Counted from the first letter of the stretch, positions 10,801 to 22,901 are shown. The stretch is DNA of 64,000 bases from Callorhinus ursinus (GCF_003265705.1 NW_020312867.1:4925307-4989306), one strand, 5' to 3'. A program made the numbers and translations. The notes: a model not told the origin generated them from the letters alone.

Positions 10801-13800
10801 AACCAGGACCTGCTACTCCTGTGAGCCAGGCCACCTGACCACTCTGAGGTTAGGCTCTAAGCCATGAATGCATTCCCTAGGGTCCAGTGAATTTTTCTCT
10901 GTGTCCTTAATTTATAGTGATGGCAAAGACGGGATGGCCTCCTGATTTATTTCAGTTGAACAGACTTAAAGCAGATATCCTGTGAGTTATCACTGCGTAC
11001 ACTTCCCTGGAAGCAGATGTCAAGTGGTGCAGCTACAGAACATAAGGAGACAATTTGAAATAACCACTTTTCTCCCTTCTCAAAACCCAATTACTGACTA
11101 TTAAATGAGGCCTGATGGCACTTGAGAGCAGAATAAACCTAGGGAAGAGTAAAACACATAACATCTGGGATCCCGTCTACAACGACTATTTCTAAACAAT
11201 AGAGTCACACTTCTCATCCTTTCATCTTTTAAACAAGATTCAAATTGTGATTTAGAATGTTTTGAATGTAGTATTTTTGCTTCAAGCTGATTCATTTTTA
11301 AAAACACCTGAATATAAACAAAGAATCTGTAAGCAAAGTTTTGGGGAACAGATGGAGACAGAACTGGGCTGTCTAGCAGGCAATTTATGGCTGAATCCTG
11401 CCTTGTGGGGGCCACTAGGGGGACTTATGGAACTCTCCACCCTCTCCCATGCCCCCATTTTTCTTCGTTTTCCTCAGGATAGCTGCCTTATGAGCAACAC
11501 ACAGACCTCTAAGAGTAGAGGGACTACTTTGGCCCCCAGACCCAGCTACACAGGTATTTAAGTTGGATAACTCTAACTTTACAATTCTTTCCAATTTCCT
11601 CCCTAAAATCTGAATAAATCTTCCCTCTCCAACTGAAGTTAGTTTTCTCTCAAATCATAATCTATTTCTTTGTGTATATTTTCCTCTCTGAATTGTATTC
11701 TTTTTTTATTTCAACCAAAGATGACACCCTGGGCCCTTCCCCTCACCCCCTCATCTGATCTTTTTGGTTCCTATTTTCTATTTCTCTTTTATAAGAACTC
11801 TTCTCTCTTTTGGACTAATGTTGTGGCTCTGGTTCTTTACCTCTTTTGCCCAACTCTGAACATCTGGCTTCTTTGCTTCCTGGTGCCGGGCTGTTTAGAA
11901 TGCTTACCTATATGCAGAAGTGCTTGGAATAAAGAAACATTCATGGTAAAACCAAGAGATGGCAAGTTTTGTGTTATTTTAACTTTTGAAATTCCTCCAG
12001 ACAGTCTTGAAGACTGTCTAGAGGACTAGAAACAGCTCTTTTTCCAGAAAGATTGCATTCTAACCCAGGGCCACTTACACAAAATGGGGGTTATTGCACT
12101 TGACAGTAAAACAGCCAATTGAAAGTAATTGTCTCAATCGGGGTTATACATTTCCTTATACTGTTGAATTTTCAGAGCTCCAAAGCAACAAAATCCCGTA
12201 TGCGGTTTCCTAGACCAAGGTTTGCCTTTCAAAGCCTCAACCTGACAGATACTGAAACCAAATACTTCAACCTACAATTTACTTTTTTTGAGGTAAGGTT
12301 TGATCTCCTTTTCCTCTGCCTGACAGGATGTTTGAGTGACCAAATCAAAAGGCTATAGTGGGCCCCTCCCCCCATTCCTGGTAATTACCTTTGCATGGGG
12401 CCCTCCTGCTGAGGACTGTGCCCAAAGTGAAGCCATCGGTGTTAGTGTCCCGATCCTTAATGAGATCCCCATGGTTTAAGCAGAAGAGACGCAGACATGC
12501 TCCTTACCTTCAAGTGTGAGTCAGAGTCTTTTCCCTTATTTTCAGAGCAGTTTGGCCAAAGGAATTATTTCATTCTCAGGGCTCAGCGTGGTTGGGAGAT
12601 TTGTAACTTCATGCTTCCAGGGTATGGTTCCATTATTCCCTGGACTTGCTCTTCATACTGTCTGTGTTTTCGGCTCATTGCAACATGGCTGCTCCCTCCA
12701 TGAAGGTTCTCCTTTCCTACATGTATCTCAATAGAGCTCCGAGTTCTGACACAGTGAAGGGTAGAGACCCGAACCCTTCTCTTCTCTGGTACCATCTCAC
12801 TTACCTGTCTACAAGGCATGGTGGTGGCCAAGGCTGCTTTTACAATAATTTAGGTGCTTAGATATTTAGAAAAATTCTGCACCCAAATAAGAAACTGTGA
12901 TTCTGAAACTCCAATCAGTGAAATGTGCCAGGCAAAAATCATCTAGGCACCAAGGGCTTGGGAAAATTTTTACTATAGAAGAAACAAACAAACAAAAAAT
13001 AGAAGAAGATGAAAAGGAGGAAGGAAGGAGGAGGAGGAAGAGGAGGAAAAGAAACTGAGTCCACAGATATACTAAGCATAGATATCGTACTAACCAAAAC
13101 ACCGGCTGAGAAAGAGAAAGAGATTTCTTCTCCCCACACTGGGGCTCACCTCTCACTATACAGGGCCCTGTCCCAGGAGTCGTCAGTAGCAGCTCTCTGT
13201 GGTCAATAACAGATAATTCCAGACCAAAAGAAGGGTTCTGAACTCAAGATGTTGTTTTTAGATCAATGATTCTCCAAGTGAATCCAGGGATCTCTGGTGG
13301 GTCTGCAAAGATTCTTCCAATCGTTTTGTGGGCTGGGTCAAAATGCAAGGCGTAGAAGTATGTTGGGTGTTTTTTTCTTTTTTCCCTTTGAAATATAATT
13401 TCCACTGCAGATTTCAATCAAAACTTAAAAGCACCAAAACAAGCATTTTTAAAAGGAGCTACAAATAATTGACAGGAATTCAGCAAAAACACCTCAAAAA
13501 TGTTTTCTTTTGTTTGTTTGCTGGTTTATTTATTTAATCTACTAAACAGGTAAGACTCTTTTGTCCTGCTCAAGTAGTCTAAGGACTAAAACTCTTGTAA
13601 GACTCACCGGTCCAGATAAAAAGGTGAACCTTACAAAGCACATATTTTTGAGGGGAGGAAAGCCAGGTCCTTTCTTCCCTGTTTCCCATTTCCTAGTGTC
13701 ATTTACTTCCTGGTCCTCTCTCAGCACTGCTTTTTAGTTCAATGCCCAGATCCCTGAAGTCAGAAGCAGCCACTGCCAGAAAGAACCTTTTTCTGTGGCC

Positions 13801-13949
13801 ACAGTTGTCTTTTCTCAGGTTTCTATTCCAGGGAGCAGGAGCTCAGGTGTGGGGTGAAAGGGATGTCAATTGAGGCTGTAGCTTAAGATGATCTGTATTT
13901 CCTCATCCTAGCCCCACAGCAAAAGTTAACCCCAACAGAGCCTGGACTG
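10801..13949. other. Single-copy DNA, no gene recognised
   Basis: About 3.1 kb without a clear repeat family. Short open frames exist on both strands (none above about 120 codons) with no recognisable protein. A purine-rich GGA stretch lies at 13003-13055. A weak exon-like segment (acceptor near 11478, donor near 11551) was considered and not accepted. I see nothing firm. Confidence 0.5.
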
Positions 13950-13965
13950 CTGGAGAGGACTTTTT

Positions 13966-14158
13966 TTTTTTTTTTTAGATTTTATTTATTTGACAGAGAG
14001 AGACACAGAGAGAGAGGGAACACAAGCAGGGGGAGTGGGAGAGAGAGAAGCAGGCCTCCTGCGGAGCAGGGAGCCCGATGTGGGGCTGGATCCCAGGACC
14101 CTGGGATGGTGACCTGAGCCGAAGGCAGACGCTTAACGACTGAGCCACCCAGGCGCCC
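13966..14158 (-). repeat. CAN-SINE, arctoid-type, young
   Basis: It contains 'ACACAAGCAGGGGGAGTGGG' and an intact head 'GAGCCACCCAGGCGCCCC'. A 16-bp duplication flanks it (13950-13965 and 14159-14174). Confidence 0.96.
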
Positions 14159-14174
14159 CTGGAGAGGACTTTTT

Positions 14175-14640
14175 GAGTTACCTCATGACCCAGTTATTAG
14201 CTATAAAGCATGACAAAGCTACCATGCCATGAGATAAAATTTAGTACTTATGGCTACGTCTGCCTTTCCCTCTCTAACAGAGCAAGGTACACATTCAGCT
14301 ATTTGTTGGACCAATTTGCACACTCATAATTTCTTAGAAGGATTTCAAAACAGGCTGACTACCCCATAGGTAAATGGTATGGAAGCTGTAAATTGGAATG
14401 GACTTGGAGACCTCTAATTGGATTTTGCTGAAGTATGTGCAATATTATTTACCTATCTGTATAATTCCTTCATGTGTACAAAGTGCTCTCTGATAATTCA
14501 GATGCCACCCTGAATTTCCTAGATTCTGTTAGCCCTCTTAATCCTTTGGTGCAGACCCACCCAAGAATAAAGGGAATGATGTTCTTCCTACCGTGCTTGG
14601 TAAGGTGAAAACAACTTATTCACTCTTTCAGTGTGATTGG
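14175..14640. other. Single-copy DNA, no gene recognised
   Basis: AT-moderate sequence between a SINE and the GGAA microsatellite. No gene or repeat is recognised. Confidence 0.4.
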
Positions 14641-14641
14641 G

Positions 14642-14792
14642 GAAAAAAAAAGAAAGGAAGGAAGGAAGGAAGGAAGGAAGGAAGGAAGGAAGGAAGGAAG
14701 NNNNNNNNNNAAGGAAGGAAGGAAGGAAGGAAGGAAGGAAGGAAGAAAGAAAGAAAAAGAAAGAAGAAAGAAAAAGAAAAAGGAAAAAAACA
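14642..14792 (+). repeat. (GGAA)n microsatellite containing an assembly gap
   Basis: At least nine clean GGAA units run before and eight after ten N at 14701-14710, followed by a GAAA/AAG-rich decay zone. The true length is unknown because the gap falls in the repeat. Apparent long open frames here are repeat artefacts. Confidence 0.97.
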
Positions 14793-15214
14793 ATCCCAAC
14801 ATCTGGATGGAATTTATTACATACCTCTCTGGGACCCCCTGGCTCTTGAATGTTTCGGCTAATGATTCTCTCTTCCAAAGTTGCAGAGGCTCAATGACTC
14901 AGCCTGCCAGGGAATGATACTGTGCTGCCAGTTACTACAAGTTTATTTAAATAGGTTGTCAAGATGCTGTAGCTGTGACCAAATCCCTGGGAGGGGGAGG
15001 TGGGGCAGCACATGCCATGTGAGCATGCTCACATATTTCTGTGTGGCTACCCAGTGGGAGGAGTATCTGCCACTCTTGGAGAACTGGAGGTTCTCTACTA
15101 TATAGTGTGGTGTCCCAGCCCTAGAATATGACTCATGCAGGTAAAGGCCACAAACATGTTCATGTCTTGAGCAGTAGATCTATGTTTGATTCCAGTTATG
15201 GCTAATGTTTCTGG
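14793..15214. other. Single-copy DNA, no gene recognised
   Basis: I see no repeat or coding signal of note. Confidence 0.4.
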
Positions 15215-15217
15215 ATC

Positions 15218-15425
15218 TCTAGTGTATAGCAGAAAGAGGACCAAAATGTTAGAAGACCTGGTTTCAGTTCTGCCACTTACAAGCCTTGGGATTTTAAGCT
15301 AATTTATCTGCTTTCTCTGAGCTTCCGCTTCTTAATCAGTAATGTGGGTAAATATCCTCAATGGAGATACTGGGGAATGAATTGAGATAATGGTATGTAA
15401 CATGATGGTGGGGCTCAATGCACAT
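15218..15425 (+). repeat. MIR
   Basis: A tRNA-derived ancient SINE. 'CTGGTTTCAGTTCTGCCACTT' region, 'CTCTGAGCTTCCGCTTCTTAA' region and the 'GTGGGTAAATAT' tail half align in order with MIR. Confidence 0.75.
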
Positions 15426-15604
15426 GAACAGCATATGAACCTGAGGGAGTACATTATGGCAAAGGAGAACTCTGCCTTGAAAAAGGAAGACCCCACAATT
15501 ACAATGGGAACCAAGGAAGGAGTCCAGTGACTGCCAAATACTCCCGTCTTAATGCAACTTTTCGGAGGATATTTGCTTCTAAGGCAGAACGGAAAAGGTA
15601 CTAA

Positions 15605-15780
15605 ACAGGAAGTTAGGAAACTGGTGTTCTAGTCCTGATTCTGGTAACAGAGCTAGATAAATTTGGGCAAGTCATTTAATCTCTTTGCGTCTGTTTCCTC
15701 ACCTATATAATTGTGATATTCATACTTTCCTTTTCCAAAGCATGGTGTAATTGTGAAGCTTAAATAAGATGGGGTCTATA
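15605..15780 (+). repeat. MIR
   Basis: 'GGGCAAGTCATTTAATCTCT' and 'GTTTCCTCACCTATATAA' match the MIR core in order. Confidence 0.8.
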
Positions 15781-16165
15781 CAATAAAATATAAAACATAT
15801 AAAAATAAAAATACAACGTATATGAGTCAAAAACTTCAAAAGAATCCTGCCAAACCAGCAGTGTCTAATATGCTCTGGCAAGCTTGTCTGAAACTTAATT
15901 TAATCCTATTTTTGTGGCTGACCAGAATATAACTGGCAATGCCTTCACTGAACTCACCCAAATAGCCAGTCCCTTGGGTTCTGAGTGTAGTCCTTGAAGG
16001 GCAATGAGAAATTATACTAGGAGATGAACAAAGGCTTGGCTGCAGCTTTTCTAAGTCTCCCGTGTGGGCCCATTTGACGTTTTTAAGCCATGTCTCTGAC
16101 GGCTAGTACTGAGGGGCATGTTTGGAGCCTAATGGCTTCAGGAGATTGTTCTCTGCTCTGACCTT
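15781..16165. other. Single-copy DNA, no gene recognised
   Basis: It is A-rich to about 15830, then mixed composition. Nothing is recognised. Confidence 0.4.
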
Positions 16166-16183
16166 AAAATATAGTGGAGCAAG

Positions 16184-16378
16184 GGCGCCTGGGTGGCTCA
16201 GTCGTTAAGCGTCTGCCTTCGGCTCGGGTCATGATCCCAGGGTCCTGGGATGGAGCCCCGCATTGGACTCCCTGCTCCGTGGGAAGCCTGCTTCTCCTTC
16301 TCCCACTCCCCCCTGGTTGTGTTCCCTCTCTCGTTCTGTCTCTCTCTGTCAAAATAAATAAATAAATAAAATCTTTAA
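16184..16378 (+). repeat. CAN-SINE, arctoid-type
   Basis: Full-length copy with head 'GGCGCCTGGGTGGCTCAG'. 'ATATAGTGGAGCAAG' recurs at the left flank (16169-16183) and at 16398-16412. The tail has grown into a (TA)n array at 16379-16402. Confidence 0.95.
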
Positions 16379-16412
16379 AATATATATATATATATATATA
16401 TAGTGGAGCAAG

Positions 16413-17494
16413 TCAGGAGATTTGGCAGGCAGGGAAGGGGTCAACCTTGCAACTTTGAGAAACTTAAGACAAAGTCCTACCCTCAAATCACTCATCACCC
16501 AGAACCTTGTAAACACTGACTATCAATAGCGACCCAGAAGGAGAATGGGTCCTGTTTATCAGATTTTTTGTTTCCCTTCCCATCCAAGAAAATACTTATA
16601 GAAGAAAGTTAGGAAAACCCAATGTTTGTCTTATTTTTTGCTTCTGCTTTTTCTTCCACGACCCAGCACATTGCAGATCTGCCCTGGGTGAAGAGATTAT
16701 GGGAGAGGCTTATGGAGCAGGCTATCAATTCTAAGGCACTGAGGGTCTATCCCTTTCTTGTATCAAAGGGCTGCCTGGAATGTTCCTCTCATTTATAGGT
16801 CAGCCTGGGTGCTAAAGCAAAGGCATCTGCCCCAAACTCTTCTGCATGCACATGGGGACATGTGAACATAGATCTTTGCCCACCAATGCTGCTTTTTGCA
16901 TGGAGTCACTGAAGCTGTGTGTTGGGTGGGAAACAGGGAGGTAGTGGGTGGACAGTGAGAATTAGGATTCAACCTTTCCTCAGGTGCCCTGGTCTTGGTC
17001 TGCAAAGGAAAAGCCACTGCTAGCTACCCCAGTTCCGAGCATGCAGCATCTCCTCCCCAGTTTGTCCATAAATAATCCCTGCTCACATAAGTGAGTAAGG
17101 ACAGGAACCCACTGGAACTAACACAAGCCCTCACATTTAAAGTCCTAAGCAGATCCAAATCCAGGCTTGCCACACTGGGTCCATGTAGTCTACCCTTGTA
17201 GAAGGGGCTATTAGCATGAATTTCTTTTTAATACTTGCGGATTCTCCTTCAGGAGCAGCTTGGAGAAATCTAAGACCCCCTCTTAGACAAGCCGAATCTA
17301 TTTAGATACATGTAAGCAAGCTGCTTCTTAAATATTTTTAAGATGTGGGTTATGTCCATTCATTAGAGACAAGAGCAAATAGGGACAGTTTCCATTTGGG
17401 GGGTATCTGGTCAGGAGGCTTTTAGGGAATCCTGATGTTCTAGGCAGTAGTAGTCCCAATCTTCCATCCTTTATTATTTGACAAATAATAAATA
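16413..17494. other. Single-copy DNA, no gene recognised
   Basis: About 1.1 kb without a family assignment. Short minus-strand open frames carry no recognised domain. Confidence 0.45.
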
Positions 17495-17607
17495 TATATA
17501 ATGCTTTATAGTTATTAGTCTTTTGGTCTTGTTTCTGGAACCCATGCATCTGCTGACCTTTCCACTTGGAATGTTTTTAAAGCAGATCCCCATAGAGTTA
17601 CCTCCTT
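17495..17607 (+). repeat. Local duplication, copy A (113 bp)
   Basis: Nearly identical to 18388-18500: about six differences, counting two 1-base indels. The shared text includes 'TAGTCTTTTGGTCTTGTTTC' and 'GACCTTTCCACTTGGAATG'. No known interspersed family is recognised, and flanking sequence on both sides differs between copies. Confidence 0.9.
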
Positions 17608-18387
17608 GGCAGGAGGGCTATACTTTTGAGCACAGGGCTGCTGGGATTAGGGTAGCTGCCTCCCCCTTACCCAAAAAGCTTGTCCCCTGGCTGGCCCCCC
17701 TTCCTCTAGTTTTTCAGGCCCTGTGATCTTTACTGCAAAGCAAACCATATGGTTCTGATTCTGGCTTCTGACTTACCAAGAGCATTTCATGTCTCTCTGG
17801 TGGCGGGAAGCCCTCTGGACTCTTTAAGTAGCTGCTCTGGCATTTAAGAGAGGATGCCAGCTCTTTTGGACTCTCTCACCAGCTGGGCATAAAAGCCCAA
17901 TGGATGGTAACATGCAGTGTGGAGGAGGGGTGCCCAGAATGGCTGTAGAGGTGGGGAGACATTCCTGGGAGTCAAAGAGGTGGACTCCAATTTAGCTACC
18001 TTTGGGTATCTGTCCAGAGAACTGACTTTCCCCCCAGATTTCCATCTGAGTCTTCTGATGAGATGACCCTCCCTAGAGACGGGAGAGCAGGACCTAGTCC
18101 TTCTGGAAAAGATAGGGAAGGGAAGTATTGTCTGACATAAGGAACCACACAAAGATTCTAATCCCACAAATTGGTGTTTCAGTTAGCAAAAACAGCTGCA
18201 GTCAGATTAACTTCAGAGGAGCTTCCATGGGGGTCAGTGGAAGAAAATTCTGTGATCTGAGTGGTAAGGAAGGTGAAGGTTAGGGGAAGTTAATCACTTC
18301 TCAGAAGTGATCAAAGATACTCTATGTGAAAGGGGTGAGGGGATGGTGACAGGCTAAGAAAAACCCAGAAGTAACATTTTGTTTATT
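17608..18387. other. Single-copy DNA between duplicate copies
   Basis: About 780 bp with no recognisable gene or repeat. Short open frames occur on both strands. Confidence 0.4.
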
Positions 18388-18500
18388 TATATAATGCTTT
18401 ATAGTTATTAGTCTTTTGGTCTTGTTTCTGGACCCATGCATTTGCTGACCTTTCCACTTGGAATGCTTTTTAAAGCAGACCCCCATAGAGTTATCTCCTT
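18388..18500 (+). repeat. Local duplication, copy B (113 bp)
   Basis: Direct-orientation partner of 17495-17607, starting about 890 bp downstream of it. It runs into a short T-run and then L2 sequence. Confidence 0.9.
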
Positions 18501-18551
18501 TTTTTTTTGACTCAGCAAAGTCTTCAAGCATCTCCTATATTTTGTTAGTTA

Positions 18552-18687
18552 TCCCTTCTTGTCCTCCAGATTTCAGTGTCTCCTTCTCAGAGAGGGCTTA
18601 CCTAACCAACCTCTCTCAGGTGATCCCTACTTCACTCCCTATCATATCATTTATTTCCTTCCTAGAACTCATCATTATTTGATATTA
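18552..18687 (+). repeat. L2 fragment, part 1 (split by Tigger1)
   Basis: L2 3'-region pattern: 'TTCTCAGAGAGGGCTTACC', 'CTATCATATCATTTATTTCC', 'AACTCATCATTATTTGATAT'. It continues after the DNA transposon at 21640. Confidence 0.8.
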
Positions 18688-19211
18688 CAGACATACCCCA
18701 TTTTATTGTGCTTCACTTCGTTGTGCTTTGCAGATATTACATTTTTTACAAGTTGAAGATTTGTGGCAACCTGCATTGAGCAAGTTTATTGGTGCCATTT
18801 TTCCAACAGCATTTGCTTACTTTGTGACTCTGTGTCACATTTTGGTAATTCTCACAATATTTCAAACTTTTTCATTATTATTATATTTGTTATGGTGATC
18901 TGTGTTCACTGATCTTTGCTGCTGTAATTGTTTGGAGGTGCCACCAACCATGCTCATATAAGATGGCAAACTTAATTGGTAAATGTGTGTGTTCTGACTG
19001 TTCCACCAGCAGGCTGTTCCCTCATCTCTTTCCCTCTCCTCAGGCCTCCCTATTCTCTGAGACACAACAATATGGAAATTGGGCCAATTAATAACCCTAC
19101 AGTGGCCTCTAAGTGCTCGAGTGAAAGGAAGAATCGCATGTGTCTCACTTGAAATCAAAAGCTAGAAATGATTTAGCTTAGTGAGAAAGGCACATCAAAA
19201 GCTGAGATAGG

Positions 19212-19398
19212 GGGCGCCTGGGTGGCTCAGTCGGTTAAGTGTCTGCCTTAGGCTCAGGTCATGACCTTGGGGTCCTGGGATAGAGCCAGCTTCTGGCTCT
19301 CAGCTCAGTGGTTTTTCTGCTTCTCCCTCTCCCTCTTTCTCTGTGATCTCTCTTGCTTTCACTCCTCTCAAATAAATAAAAATCTTAAAAAAAAAAAA
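19212..19398 (+). repeat. CAN-SINE
   Basis: Plus-strand copy with an A17 tail. A 15-bp perfect duplication flanks it (19197-19211 and 19399-19413) inside Tigger1. Confidence 0.95.
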
Positions 19399-20039
19399 AA
19401 AAGCTGAGATAGGCCAAAAGCTAGATCTCTTGCATCAAACAATTGTGAGTACAAAGGAAAAGTTCTTGAAGGAAATTAAAAGTGCTATTTCAGTGAACAC
19501 AGAAATGATACGAAAGCAAAGCAGCCCTACTGTTGATATGGAGGCCGTTTTAGCGGTCTGGATAGAAGATCAAACCAACTACAATATCCCCTTAAGCCAA
19601 AATCTAATCCATAGCAAGGCTCTAACTCTCTTCAATTCACTGAAGGCTGAGAAAGGTGAGGAAGCTGCAGAAGAAAAGTTCAAAGTGAGTAGTAGTTTGT
19701 TCAAAAGGTTTAAGGAAAACAGGTGTCTTCATAACATGAAAGTGCAGGGTGAAGCAGTGAGTGATGAGAAGCTAAAGGAAGTTATCCACAAGATCTGGCT
19801 AAGATAATTCATGAAGGTGGCTACAGTAAACAACAGATTTTAGATGAGATGGCCTTATATTGGAAGAAGGTGCCATCTAGGATTTTCATAGCTAGAGAGG
19901 AGAAGTTAATGCCTGGCTTTAAAGCTTCAAAGGACAGGCTGACTTTTGTGCTAGGGGCTAATGCAGCTGGTGACTTTAAGTTGAAGCCAGTGCTCACTGA
20001 CCATTCTAAAAATCCTGGGGCCCTTAAGAATTATGCTAA

Positions 20040-20223
20040 GTTGGTACACCTGGGTGGCTCAGTCAGTTAAGCATCTGCCTTCAGCTCAGGTCATGATCCA
20101 AGGGTCCTGGGATCGAGTCCTGCTGAGCAGGGAGCGTGCTTCTCCGTCTGCCTGCTGCTCTGCCTACTTGTGCTCTCTCTCTCTCTCTCTGTGTCAAGTA
20201 AATAAAATAAAATCCTAAAAAAA
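20040..20223 (+). repeat. CAN-SINE
   Basis: Plus-strand copy. Target-site duplication 'AATTATGCTAA' at 20029-20039 and 20224-20234, inside the transposase remnant. Confidence 0.95.
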
Positions 20224-20315
20224 AATTATGCTAAATTTACTCTGTCTGTGCTCTATGAACGGAACAACAAACCTGGATGACAGCACATCTATTTACGAGA
20301 TTTATTGAATATTTA

Positions 20316-20507
20316 TTTTATTTTTTTAAAGATTTATTTATTTGTCAGACAGAGCGAGCGAGCACAAGCAGGGGGAGCAGCAGGGAGAGGGAGAAGCAGG
20401 CTCCCCACTGAGCAGGAAGCCTGATGCGGGACTCGATTCCAGGACCCTGGGATCATGACCTGAGCCAAAGGCAGACGCTTAACCAAGTGAGCCACACAGG
20501 CATCCCA
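20316..20507 (-). repeat. CAN-SINE
   Basis: Minus-strand copy. A 16-bp perfect duplication flanks it (20300-20315 and 20508-20523) inside Tigger1. Confidence 0.95.
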
Positions 20508-21639
20508 ATTTATTGAATATTTAAAGCCCACCATTGAGACCTACTCCTCAGAAAAAAGATTTCTTTCAAAATATTATTGCTCATTGATGAGGCACCTGAT
20601 CACCCAGGAGCTCTGATGGAGATATACAAGATTAATGTTGTTTTCATGCCTGCTAACATAGCATCCTTCTGCAGCCCATGGATCAAGGAGTAATTTTGAC
20701 TTTCAAGTCTTATTATTTAAAAAATACACTTCATAAGACTGTAACTGCTATAGATAGTGATCCCTCTGCTCGGATAGATCTGGGCAAATTAATAACCTTC
20801 TGGAAAGGATTAACCATTTTAGATGCCATTAAGAACATTTGTGATTCATGGGAAGAGGTCACAATATCAACATTAACAGGGGTTTGAAAGAAGTTGGCTC
20901 CAACCCTCAGGGTTTGAGGGGTTCAAGACTTGAGTGGAGGAAGTAACTGCAGATGTGGTGGAAATAGCAAAAGAATAAGAAGTGGAACTGAAGGTGTGAC
21001 TGGATTGCTGCAATCCCGTGATGAAACTTACATGGATGAGGAGTTGCCTCTTACAGATGAGTAAAGAAAGACGTTACTTGAGATAGAAACTACTCCTGGT
21101 GAAGATGATCTGAAGATTGTTGAAATGACAACAAAGAACTTAGAATATCACATGAACTTGGTTGATAAAGCAGTGGCAGGGTTTGAGAGGATTGATTCCA
21201 ATTTTGAAAGAAGTTCTGTGAGTAAAATGCTATCAAAAAGCACTGCATGCTACAGAGAAATTGTGAAAGGAAGAGTCAATTGTTTTGGCAAACTTCATTG
21301 TTGTCTTATTTTAAGAAACTGCCACAATCACCCCAATCTTCAGCAACCACCACCCTGGTCAGATAGCAGCCATCAACATCAAGGCAAGACCTTACACTAG
21401 TAAAAAGATCAGGACCAACTAACTGAAAGCTCCCATGATGGTTAGCATTCTTTTAGCAACAAAATGTCTTTTAATTACTGTATGTACATGTTTTTTTAGA
21501 TAAAACACACACTTAATAGACTACAGTATAGTTATTTTACATTATGGTTGAAACCAAAAAATTCATTTGACTTACTCTGAGATACTCATTTATCATGGTA
21601 GACTGAAACCAAACCTTCAATATCCCCATGGTATACCTG

Positions 21640-21800
21640 TATCTTGTTTGTTTACTTGTTTTGGTTTGAGTTATACAACCATAATGTAAGCTCCATGAAA
21701 ATATCCCATCTATCTTGTTCACTGCTGCATCTTCAGTGCCTAGAATAGTGCCTGCAGAGCAGCGGATCTTCAATCAATATATGCTGAACAATAATATATG
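21640..21800 (+). repeat. L2 fragment, part 2 (continues 18552-18687)
   Basis: 'TAATGTAAGCTCCATGAAAA' and 'TTCAGTGCCTAGAATAGTGCC' are L2 3'-end landmarks. Joined across the transposon, they give a continuous L2 3' end. Confidence 0.85.
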
Positions 21801-21994
21801 AATAAATGAGTGGAGTGTTAGGACTGGAAGAGCTAGCCAAGGAAAGCTAAGTAAAATTGAAATGGTATGCATATGGCTAGAAAGAACAGAAGTGATCAGG
21901 AGAGGAAATTGGGACCAGTAACCAATCTTCTGAGAAGGGGAAATAGAAAGTGAATATAAAAGAACAACCACATTTTGTCTGATGCCTTCCAGCT

Positions 21995-22560
21995 TTCATT
22001 ATAGTCAACAAACCTTTGTTAAGTACTTCCTGTGTACTAAGAGCTACTGATACAAAGGTGAATGAACTCATAGGTTGAAAGAGGAAGGGGAGAGGAAGTA
22101 AAATCAGGAGTTGCTCTTCTTTGAGTTCTCAAGCCATTTCCTTGAATTCACCACTGATAAGGAGACACAGAAGAAATAGCTACATGAAAATAGGGCAAAG
22201 TCTATCAGGAGTGTTATGGAATTCAGTAAAGGGAACATTCAGGGAAAATTACAGAGGAGATAGCATATGATCTGGGCCTTGAAGATAAGTAAATAATTCA
22301 TCAGGCAGAGAGAAAAAGGGTATTCCAGGCAAGGGAACAGCACGAGCAAAGGTGTGGAGTCTTGAAAGTACTTGTTATGCCTGGAAAACAGTAGGCAGAC
22401 CAAATTGTTCCCTGAGATGAGAACAGAGTGTACATGGTAAAATGGCTAGAGATAAGGCTAGAAACATGAAGGGCTGGTCTTATTCTGGGCCATGCTAAAG
22501 AATATGGATTTAGTCATATCAGAACAACCTAGATTCTGGAGTGATCTTACGTGACCCCTG
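21995..22560 (-). repeat. L2 fragment, antisense
   Basis: It begins with the reverse complement of the L2 3' end ('AACCTTTGTTAAGTACTTCC') and proceeds into body landmarks such as 'TATTCCAGGCAAGGGAACAG'. It is old and diverged. Confidence 0.7.
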
Positions 22561-22901
22561 ATGAGTGGTGGTGTGTTAGCAAGTTCTCTCCATCTATGAC
22601 AGAAATCAATCAAAGAACTCTTGGCTTGACGCCCAGAGGTCTCAATGCACCTCACAGGTGTAGCCTCAAATACAGTCCAGCTGAGGGTCTGGGAAAAGAG
22701 CTAGGCCAGGATATTGAGCCCCCAACTCTGACCCAAGGCCAGGGTGAGATGGTTTTGTCCCACCAAGGGTCTCACACGTAGCTAGGCCCAGGCTACTCCC
22801 TACCTCCCTTGAACTATAAGGGCTCCAGGTAGCTAAGGCAGGGGTAGCTGTCAATGGACAGACTAGGGTGAGATAAGCAAGACATGCATCAAAGGTCTAA
22901 G
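22561..22901. other. Unassigned DNA
   Basis: It may be further L2 antisense. No gene is recognised. Confidence 0.35.

Larger units (their letters stand above)
19100..21460 (+). pseudogene. Tigger1 transposase remnant
   Basis: The pogo-type transposase has CENP-B-like helix-turn-helix DNA-binding domains followed by a DDE-type nuclease. Pieces are visible on +. The N-terminal part starts near 19100 and an open stretch runs 19430-19804 ('[19 protein letters not shown]' within the CENP-B-like region). The nuclease part follows from about 19849 ('[19 protein letters not shown]'), then 'LLIDEAPDH'-like sequence near 20580 and a C-terminal part to about 21400. It is broken by stops, frameshifts and three SINEs, so no active enzyme is expected. 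Confidence 0.88.
18688..21639 (+). mobile_element. Tigger1-type DNA transposon (pogo group), near full length
   Basis: A cut-and-paste element of the Tc1-mariner superfamily. The left end begins 'CAGACATACCCCATTTTATT' and the right end closes '...CCCATGGTATACCTG', an inverted match. A TA dinucleotide flanks each side (18686-18687 and 21640-21641), as expected for this superfamily. The body reads like Tigger1, including 'GGCCAATTAATAACCCTACA' and the transposase frame. Three SINEs (19212, 20040, 20316) sit inside it, and it sits inside an L2. Length without SINEs is about 2.4 kb, the usual Tigger1 size. Confidence 0.93.

Noticed and set aside
11478..11551. Exon-like segment with a good acceptor and a CAG|GTATTT donor
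   Set aside because: The donor is weak, no neighbouring exon is visible, and the encoded peptide is unfamiliar.
14588..14917. Long open frames on both strands (Lys/Glu/Gly- or Ser/Phe/Leu-rich)
   Set aside because: They are produced by the GGAA microsatellite and read through the N gap.
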